DNA from: a virus
IMG/VR virus record: IMGVR_UViG_3300032282_000614
Span: 1 to 26,195 of that record
Reading direction: 5' to 3' (one strand)
Length of the DNA: 26,195 bases
Shown: positions 21,513 through 26,195 of the stretch, one piece after another
Position numbering within the stretch: the stretch's first letter is position 1
How the letters are laid out: the number at the start of each line of letters is the position of its first letter
Made by a program: the position numbers and the translations under genes
The notes under the pieces: generated by a model
Told to the model about the DNA's origin: nothing
Seen by the model: only the letters and a program-made list of their open reading frames with translations
The model's database searches: none

Positions 21513-23228
21513 TCAGCCCATCGCTACTGCATAGATCAGTGAGTTCAGATCCGGCCCCGTAGGGCCCGTGGGCCCGGTCGGCCCTGTGGGTCCGGTCGGA
21601 CCCGTTACGCCCTGTATCCCCTGCGCCCCGGTGGGGCCGGTGGGCCCCGTGGGTCCAGTCGGCCCTGTTACGCCCTGTACTCCCTGCGGGCCTGTGGGGC
21701 CTGTCGGGCCTGTCGGGCCCTGTATCCCCTGCGGGCCGGTTGGCCCTGTGGGGCCCGTAGGACCCGTGACGCCCTGCGGGCCAGTAGGTCCGGTCGGACC
21801 AGTAGGGCCAGCCACGGTAGAGGCAGCGCCTGTCGGCCCGGTAGGTCCGGTTGGCCCCGTTGGCCCAGTCGGCCCGGTGGGGCCGAGCTGCGTGTACAAA
21901 ACCTGTGTTGCAGTCACAATCACAGACGGTGAGACGGGCGATGTGGGTGATGTCCCTGCGGAAATCGTTTGAAGACTGACTGCCGTGTTATCAACGCGCC
22001 ACATCAGTTGCAGATAGTCACCAGCTGCAAGCTTCAAAACGTAGTTCCACGACACGATGTTCAAGCCATCAATGCCGCCATGTTTGTTGGTGATTGCCAC
22101 TTCGCCAGTGGTATCTGGAACGTCACCCGTGCTGCCACTGTCGTTCTTACGCAGCCAAACCTTAGCATCGTGAATCTGCGTGTCTGTGTTCACAAACTGT
22201 GCTGAAAACTGAATGTTATAAACACCTGCATAAGCAAAGGTGATCCGATCACCGCTAGTGATGCTGACACCGTTGCTGTCAGTATCCGTGCTATTGATCT
22301 GCATCACATAAGCGGTGGTCGTATTAGCCGCCGTCTGATTGGTCGTATCCCAGAACGAGCCCCAATAGCCCAGCGCGCCGCCTGCGCCCGTCGCGCCGGT
22401 CGCTCCGGTCGGTCCCGTAGACCCTGTCGGCCCGGTCGGTCCCGTGGGGCCTGTGGGCCCCGGAACGGTCGAAGACGCGCCTGTGGGCCCCGTAGGGCCG
22501 GTAGGACCCGTCGGACCCGTGACGCCTTGGATGCCCTGCAAACCCGTGGGGCCTGTGGGTCCGGTCGGACCCGTGGGGCCAGTAGGACCCGTAGGGCCCG
22601 TGACGCCCTGTATGCCCTGCAAACCCGTGGGGCCTGTGGGCCCAGTCGGCCCCGTAGGGCCGGTGGGGCCCGTGGGGCCCGTGGGGCCGACAACGCCCTG
22701 CACCCCTGTCGGTCCCGTGGGCCCAGTGGGGCCTTGGATACCCTGCAAGCCTGTAGGTCCGGTAGGCCCGGTAGGTCCGGTGACACCTTGGATCCCCTGC
22801 AAGCCCGTGGGGCCTGTAGGCCCCGTAGGCCCCGTAGGGCCGACAACGCCCTGCACCCCAGTGGGCCCGGTCGGACCAGTCGGGCCCGTGGGGCCAGTTA
22901 TGCCTTGAACCCCCTGTAACCCCGTGGGCCCAGTGGGCCCGGTCGGCCCTGTAGGGCCCGTGGGCCCGGTGACGCCTTGGAGACCCTGCAAGCCCGTGGG
23001 CCCGGTCGGTCCTGTGGGGCCAATTAAGCCCTGCACACCCGTGGGCCCCGTGGGGCCGGTGGGGCCAGTGGGGCCGACATATTGTAGAAATTGACCGTAG
23101 AACGCGCGCTTAGTGATCCCGCCTTGAACGATAATTGTCGTATCAGACGCCGTTGGCGCATCCGCCAGCGGCAACTGGGTGATCTTCGTAGGGATCAGGT
23201 TTGTCGGAACGCGCGGATTGTTCGTCAT
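21513..23228 (-). CDS. Collagen-like (GPT) fibre with central jelly-roll-like domain
   Basis: This 571-residue protein has four parts. An N-terminal fibre entry (1-51; [14 protein letters not shown]-type sequence and [14 protein letters not shown]) is typical of phage tail fibres. Collagen block 1 (52 to about 283) has about 75 G-x-y triplets, mostly G-P-T with inserted GLQGIQGVT and GVQGVV units. A 165-residue beta-rich domain (about 284-448; [40 protein letters not shown]) looks like a C1q/TNF-type jelly roll. Collagen block 2 has about 35 triplets. The end is [12 protein letters not shown]. Pro at x and Thr at y are typical of collagen-like phage and BclA-type proteins; such Thr residues are glycosylated in Bacillus spore BclA. 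Trimer formation is expected. The gene starts in an ATGA overlap with the upstream gene. Confidence 0.9.
   Translation of the reverse strand: MTNNPRVPTNLIPTKITQLPLADAPTASDTTIIVQGGITKRAFYGQFLQYVGPTGPTGPTGPTGVQGLIGPTGPTGPTGLQGLQGVTGPTGPTGPTGPTGPTGLQGVQGITGPTGPTGPTGPTGVQGVVGPTGPTGPTGPTGLQGIQGVTGPTGPTGPTGLQGIQGPTGPTGPTGVQGVVGPTGPTGPTGPTGPTGPTGPTGLQGIQGVTGPTGPTGPTGPTGPTGPTGLQGIQGVTGPTGPTGPTGPTGASSTVPGPTGPTGPTGPTGSTGPTGATGATGAGGALGYWGSFWDTTNQTAANTTTAYVMQINSTDTDSNGVSITSGDRITFAYAGVYNIQFSAQFVNTDTQIHDAKVWLRKNDSGSTGDVPDTTGEVAITNKHGGIDGLNIVSWNYVLKLAAGDYLQLMWRVDNTAVSLQTISAGTSPTSPVSPSVIVTATQVLYTQLGPTGPTGPTGPTGPTGPTGAASTVAGPTGPTGPTGPQGVTGPTGPTGPTGPQGIQGPTGPTGPTGPQGVQGVTGPTGPTGPTGPTGAQGIQGVTGPTGPTGPTGPTGPTGPDLNSLIYAVAMG
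21552..21884 (-). repeat. Collagen block 2 (about 35 Gly-x-y triplets)
   Basis: This block follows the jelly-roll-like domain. It is composed of G-P-T triplets with G-P-Q and G-V-Q/G-V-T insertions. It begins with six G-P-T triplets, then the interruption AASTVA, closely resembling the ASSTVP interruption near the end of block 1. It ends just before the short C-terminal tail [12 protein letters not shown]. Confidence 0.8.
22380..23075 (-). repeat. Collagen block 1 (about 75 Gly-x-y triplets)
   Basis: The coding DNA consists of triplets of nine bases for G-P-T with variable third bases (codons GGN CCN ACN), interrupted by GLQGIQGVT-like units. A non-collagen interruption, ASSTVP, occurs close to the domain boundary. 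The varied codon use suggests old repeats kept at protein level. Minus-strand triplets read on the plus strand in one frame as G-P-V triplets, which creates a false open frame. Confidence 0.85.
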
Positions 23229-23527
23229 GGCACCAGATACCCGTCGCCCTCCTCGCCAATGATGAAGAGGTCTTCATCCTGCGAGATCGTGCCGTACATG
23301 TTCAGCGCGATATTAGTATCAGGGCGAGGGTGAAACAAGTTGATCCGTTCGGGTTGCCGGGCGGCCAGACGGTAGGGATCAAACTGATCCTTGTCCTCAT
23401 CGCAAACGTAGAGGCCGGGATAGTTAGGGTCCGAAGAAAGATCCTCAAGCGACATCTTCCTCGAACACCGGGCGCAGATCCCGATGCCGAAGGTGGACTT
23501 GCCGCGTGGGTCAAGAAAGATGCTCAT
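23225..23527 (-). CDS. Small cysteine-containing phage protein (100 aa)
   Basis: This 100-residue protein opens [20 protein letters not shown] and has a CARC pair (Cys19, Cys22) and a third Cys in [20 protein letters not shown], then [14 protein letters not shown]. The CxxC and the third Cys with nearby Asp or His may bind zinc. I recall a similar D-x-D-Q-F-D-P-x-R-L-x-x-R-Q-P-E-R block in small proteins lying next to podovirus structural genes, but its function is not known. It overlaps the previous gene by 4 bases (ATGA) and the collagen-like fibre gene also by 4, so it is co-translated with the hub and fibre. Perhaps it aids fibre assembly; this is inference. Confidence 0.65.
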   Translation of the reverse strand: MSIFLDPRGKSTFGIGICARCSRKMSLEDLSSDPNYPGLYVCDEDKDQFDPYRLAARQPERINLFHPRPDTNIALNMYGTISQDEDLFIIGEEGDGYLVP

Positions 23528-24612
23528 CGGGTGTACGGCGAGATGTTAGGGGCAAAATAGATCGGCGAGTTGTCGCGCTCCTCGTCCTGCGCGATCCTCA
23601 AAGCTTCGTCAGCCGTAGCCTTGATAGGCCCGACAAGCGAAAGATTGAAGTCAGGAAGCTCCATAGCAAGCCGCCATGCAAGTTGCCAGACGATTGTCTC
23701 GTACCACCGCTGCGGAATGTCGAGTTCTTCCGTGAGCGTCCCGACGTCCATGATGTAGCGTTGCCGCCAGATCGTGAACTGCCCAAACATGTTGGTCGTG
23801 TCCGTCACCGGCCAAATCCGCATCACCGGGTAGTCGCGCTGACGGTCGAACCAGTACTGGAGCGGACGCCCGGAGAACGTCTTATTCGGCAAATTTGTCC
23901 AGTCGTCGCGGTTCATGCGCGCCAGCGGGATCTCGGTGGGATTGTTGGCCGCATAGAACTCGACGACGTTCAGGGTCTGCCCGCCGGTCTCGCGCATGCG
24001 GAAGTAGTTCACCGGCTGGGTGCCGTCGATGTCGTACCACTGCCACTTGCCAGCGGTGTACAGGGTCGCGCCCGGCGACAAGCACGAGGTCCACGTCACG
24101 CCATCGTTGGACCACTCGAACTCAATGTTGAAGGTGGCGGTGGTCGCCATCATCACGCCAACGGTCGTCACCTGTACCTGCGACTGCGGGTCGTTGATTG
24201 GGTCCGCGCCAATGTAGGCGATCTCGATGTTGCCATCAGGTCCGGTCTGGGCGCAGGACGTGTCGAGGTCCCCATCGAAGGCGTAGGACGGGATGCCTCC
24301 CGGCGAGCTGTACTGAACCGGGCCGTTCTGCCGGGACAGCCAGCGGAAATTGGCATTCAGGATGTCCATCGTACCCTTGGGCGGCGTGATAGCCGCTTGA
24401 CCGAGATAGAGGGGGAGGATCTCTTTCTCGATACACCAAAGAGGGACACCCTGACTGCCAAGCGACGACAACAGCAGAAAGAGGTCATCTTTCGCCATGT
24501 CGATCAGCTCAGACGTGATTTGCTGAGGCTGCATGCGGCAGCGCCGGAAGGCGTGATCAATCACCTTCCGGGTCTTGAATACGGTCGTGGAAACTGTGCC
24601 GGAGACCGTCAT
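23524..24612 (-). CDS. Tail hub-like protein with discoidin-like insertion
   Basis: This 362-residue protein has an N-terminal helical part (TRKVIDHAFRRCRMQPQQIT and DMAKDDLFLLLSSLGSQGVP) and then WCIEKEILPLY, which I know from podovirus structural proteins near the portal and tail. The central section (about 105-220) is beta-rich, with IPSYAFDGDLDTSCAQTGPD and WSNDGVTWTSCL and RMRETGGQTLNVVEFYAANN, the pattern of a discoidin (F5/8 type C)-like carbohydrate-binding domain. The C-terminal part returns to mixed helices (EELDIPQRWYETIVWQLAWR). It may be a hub or nozzle component that contacts host sugars. The stop of the previous gene is directly followed by its ATG. Confidence 0.6.
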   Translation of the reverse strand: MTVSGTVSTTVFKTRKVIDHAFRRCRMQPQQITSELIDMAKDDLFLLLSSLGSQGVPLWCIEKEILPLYLGQAAITPPKGTMDILNANFRWLSRQNGPVQYSSPGGIPSYAFDGDLDTSCAQTGPDGNIEIAYIGADPINDPQSQVQVTTVGVMMATTATFNIEFEWSNDGVTWTSCLSPGATLYTAGKWQWYDIDGTQPVNYFRMRETGGQTLNVVEFYAANNPTEIPLARMNRDDWTNLPNKTFSGRPLQYWFDRQRDYPVMRIWPVTDTTNMFGQFTIWRQRYIMDVGTLTEELDIPQRWYETIVWQLAWRLAMELPDFNLSLVGPIKATADEALRIAQDEERDNSPIYFAPNISPYTR

Positions 24613-25827
24613 TTAGCACTTCACCTTTCCGCCCTTTTTCATCATAGATGGGGCGTTCTCAGGCATCGCCATGGAGGCTTTCTTAGCCATGGCCGCACGG
24701 ATCGCCCCGACGTTAGGCTTGTTCGGGCGGGACTGGCCGACACCGATGCCGCCCTCGCCTATTGAAGCAAGGGCTCCCCGGGCTGGCATTGCCTGCTGCG
24801 GGATCATAGGAGCGCGGGGCGCAACAGGAACAGAGTTTGCCCTTCTCGCAAGAGCGGCGCGCATCTGCGGGGGGATGCCACCGCCATCAGCCTTCTTGAG
24901 AGCGGCAGGCTTGACCATGCTCTTGATCAAGGACTTATCAGCAGCCACGTCTTCGTGAGCCATTCCGCCCTTTGCTTTGGCGACTGGGCGATGCCCGTAA
25001 CGATAGCCACCATATTCGTTGTCGCGCCGGTCAACAGCGCGAGAGGCCCTCTTCAAAGACCCATAGGTGCCGACAACGTCGCCGGTCTGGCGGTCGTAAA
25101 CCTCAAACGATTCTTTTTCGGGGCTAGGCAACGGGACGCCCTGCTCGGCCTTCATGCCGCCCTCAGCGTAGCCGGTCTTCTTCTGGCCTTTCAATGAGGA
25201 CTCAATGGCGTTCGACTTTGCCATCTGGACCTTTTGAGCCATGCCGCCCTTCTTCATCCCAGCCGGGCGACGGGTAGGCATGGGCATATCCTTCGCCTTG
25301 CCATAGAAGTCCTCATCGGTGGACTGCTTGACCTTGCCGCTCTTGATGTCCTTGACGGAAACGGACTCGACATCGCCGCCCTTCTTGTAACCGCGCTCCA
25401 TCATGCGCAAGTCCATGTCGGACATCATGCCTTGGTTCTGCGCTTGCTTGGCAATCTCGGCCTGCCTCTTGGAGGCCTGCATCATCATCATCCGGCGCTG
25501 GCGGTCACTAATTCCGCCAAGCCTACCCCCCTCAAGAGCTCCCTTGCCAACATTGCTAGGCGGCTGCGGCATATTATTGATGTCATAAGGGCCTGTAACG
25601 CCTTCGCCGTACATGCCACCGTCATCAAATTTCTTGACTTTCCCGCCCTCAGCCTTCCTCATCGGCCCCTTCGGCTTGCCAACGCCGATGATGACCATCA
25701 TGCCCTTGGGCTCTTTCTCAACCTTGCCGCCCTTGGCAAACATCGGCCCAGTGACCTTGCTGGGGGCACTGCTGGTGAAGCCAGCGGCGGAAGGGAACTC
25801 GAAGTCTTTGACGTAGCGGATAGCCAT
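24613..25827 (-). CDS. Basic Met/Gly/Lys-rich virion protein with KGG motifs (404 aa)
   Basis: From the ATG at 25827 the protein has 404 residues: AIRYVKDFEFPSAAGFTSSA, then low-complexity sequence high in Lys, Gly and Met. The motif (A/K/E)-G-G flanked by Lys and a hydrophobic residue recurs about eight times (FAKGGKV, KAEGGKV, YKKGGDV, MKKGGMA, YAEGGMK, KAKGGMA, MMKKGGKVKC at the end). A folded part near residues 255-295 has SFEVYDRQTGDVVGTYGSLK. I have seen such KGG proteins among podovirus structural genes; the role is unknown, perhaps DNA-binding, scaffolding or ejected protein. An in-frame ATG at 25890 would add a stretch that overlaps the upstream gene. GAGG stands 8 bases ahead of the ATG at 25827. 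Confidence 0.65.
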   Translation of the reverse strand: MAIRYVKDFEFPSAAGFTSSAPSKVTGPMFAKGGKVEKEPKGMMVIIGVGKPKGPMRKAEGGKVKKFDDGGMYGEGVTGPYDINNMPQPPSNVGKGALEGGRLGGISDRQRRMMMMQASKRQAEIAKQAQNQGMMSDMDLRMMERGYKKGGDVESVSVKDIKSGKVKQSTDEDFYGKAKDMPMPTRRPAGMKKGGMAQKVQMAKSNAIESSLKGQKKTGYAEGGMKAEQGVPLPSPEKESFEVYDRQTGDVVGTYGSLKRASRAVDRRDNEYGGYRYGHRPVAKAKGGMAHEDVAADKSLIKSMVKPAALKKADGGGIPPQMRAALARRANSVPVAPRAPMIPQQAMPARGALASIGEGGIGVGQSRPNKPNVGAIRAAMAKKASMAMPENAPSMMKKGGKVKC

Positions 25828-25837
25828 GGGTGTTACC

Positions 25838-26137
25838 TCAGTTACAGTCCCACTTGCGAAGAGACTTATTGATACGAGAATCGGGATCACGCGCCGTCTC
25901 CGGGGAGGTCAGCTTTGCCTTCATGCCCCCCATGCGGCTACAGAATGAATCGCGGCGGGACGCCGCCGCAGGGCTCTTCTTTGCCTCGGATGCGCTCACG
26001 GGGCGCTTGATGTCATGGCCTTGGGACCTAAGAGAAGCTCGTCCCTTCTCGTTGAGGCCGCCCTCGGGATTCTTCCCCTCAGCACGAGTCCAAGCTCCTC
26101 CGGTCTTGTAGACCGGCGTAGAGCCGCCCTTAGCCAT
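25838..26137 (-). CDS. DUF6321-like small basic phage protein
   Basis: This 99-residue protein has MAKGGSTPVYKTGGAWTRAE, then GKNPEGGLNEKGRASLRSQG and SRRDSFCSRMGGMKAKLT and a tail PDSRINKSLRKWDCN. I recognise this NPxGGL-x-x-KGR / SFCxRMxGMK / DPxSRINxxLRKW succession as DUF6321, a family of small phage proteins with unknown function found beside structural genes. It is strongly basic. The ATG at 26137 is preferred because the conserved sequence starts there. An alternative ATG at 26152 would add five residues. It lies 10 bases before the KGG protein gene and shares the KGG motif at its N-terminus. A role in DNA packaging or the virion is inferred. Confidence 0.8.
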   Translation of the reverse strand: MAKGGSTPVYKTGGAWTRAEGKNPEGGLNEKGRASLRSQGHDIKRPVSASEAKKSPAAASRRDSFCSRMGGMKAKLTSPETARDPDSRINKSLRKWDCN

Positions 26138-26155
26138 ACACCAGCGCCCCATGGG

Positions 26156-26194
26156 TCACCCGTATGTCTTGATGCACTCGAGCACAATCGAGTA
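26156..26194 (-). CDS. Possible C-terminal end of an upstream gene (cut by window edge)
   Basis: A minus-strand frame open to the right edge ends at a TGA at 26158-26156 and encodes YSIVLECIKTYG, the last 12 residues of a possible protein. The stop lies just before the DUF6321-like gene, in keeping with the tight packing of the module. Twelve residues cannot identify a product, and the frame could be chance. Confidence 0.35.
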   Translation of the reverse strand, partial: YSIVLECIKTYG

Positions 26195-26195
26195 C

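Noticed and set aside
21568-22908. Plus-strand open frames made of Gly-Pro-Val triplets, resembling another collagen gene
   Set aside because: They are the reverse-strand reading of the Gly-Pro-Thr codons (GGN CCN ACN reads as GPV on the other strand). They have no phage fibre N-terminus and no fitting neighbour on that strand.
23506-24765. A 419-codon plus-strand open frame opposite the hub-like protein
   Set aside because: It is Arg/Val/His-rich without domain signs and lies opposite a gene with recognisable structural segments and ATGA coupling on both sides.
1-26195. tRNA genes, insertion sequences, integrase or attachment sites
   Set aside because: No cloverleaf-like segment, transposase or integrase motif was noticed by eye, and coding density leaves almost no room. 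A tRNA scan was not possible here.

Overview
The window is about 26 kb of a tailed double-stranded DNA phage (or prophage) genome, most likely a short-tailed podovirus. It is moderately GC-rich and almost wholly coding: genes abut or overlap by 1-68 bases and no gap exceeds about 45 bases. Several genes point to an alphaproteobacterial host: a GcrA-type cell-cycle regulator (a family known essentially from Alphaproteobacteria and their phages), a holin of the gene-transfer-agent 3TM type, and small proteins of kinds I recall from phages of this group. No terminase, portal, major capsid or DNA polymerase gene is present, so both flanks are missing parts of the genome.

Layout. Rightward module (1-3905): the C-terminal end of a phage helicase, a VRR-NUC nuclease, two small unknown proteins, a DUF6378-like protein, a secreted lytic transglycosylase, the GcrA-like regulator, two small unknown proteins and a GT32 glycosyltransferase. 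Leftward module (26195 down to 3889): virion and lysis genes, read from right to left. They are a DUF6321-like protein, a KGG-motif protein, a hub-like protein with a discoidin-like insertion, a small cysteine protein, a collagen-like (Gly-Pro-Thr) fibre with a central jelly-roll-like domain, a small beta-rich protein, a 1116-residue fibre with about 51 YadA-head-like 17-residue repeats and an S74 self-cleaving chaperone, an 82-residue protein, two glycosyltransferases separated by a 49-residue gene, three small membrane proteins, a holin, a GH108 endolysin, a head-tail adaptor, a second fibre-like protein, a P22 gp10-like stabilisation protein, a 78-residue protein, and four large Ala/Gly/Gln-rich proteins that look like internal (ejection) proteins. 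The modules converge and their last genes overlap by 17 bases at 3889-3905.

Working together: the rightward genes would serve DNA metabolism and host control. The leftward genes build the neck, tail, fibres and ejected proteins and lyse the cell. The most interesting part is 15.7-23.2 kb. There, two very repetitive fibres, one rich in Gly-Pro-Thr triplets and one rich in Asn-Thr-Thr, sit next to two glycosyltransferase genes, with a third in the other module. This suggests, but does not prove, a glycosylated-fibre module resembling the GPT-collagen/C1q-like BclA filaments of Bacillus spores. A perfect hairpin followed by a T-run on the minus strand at 2400-2425 looks like the place where leftward late transcription ends, deep inside the opposing operon.
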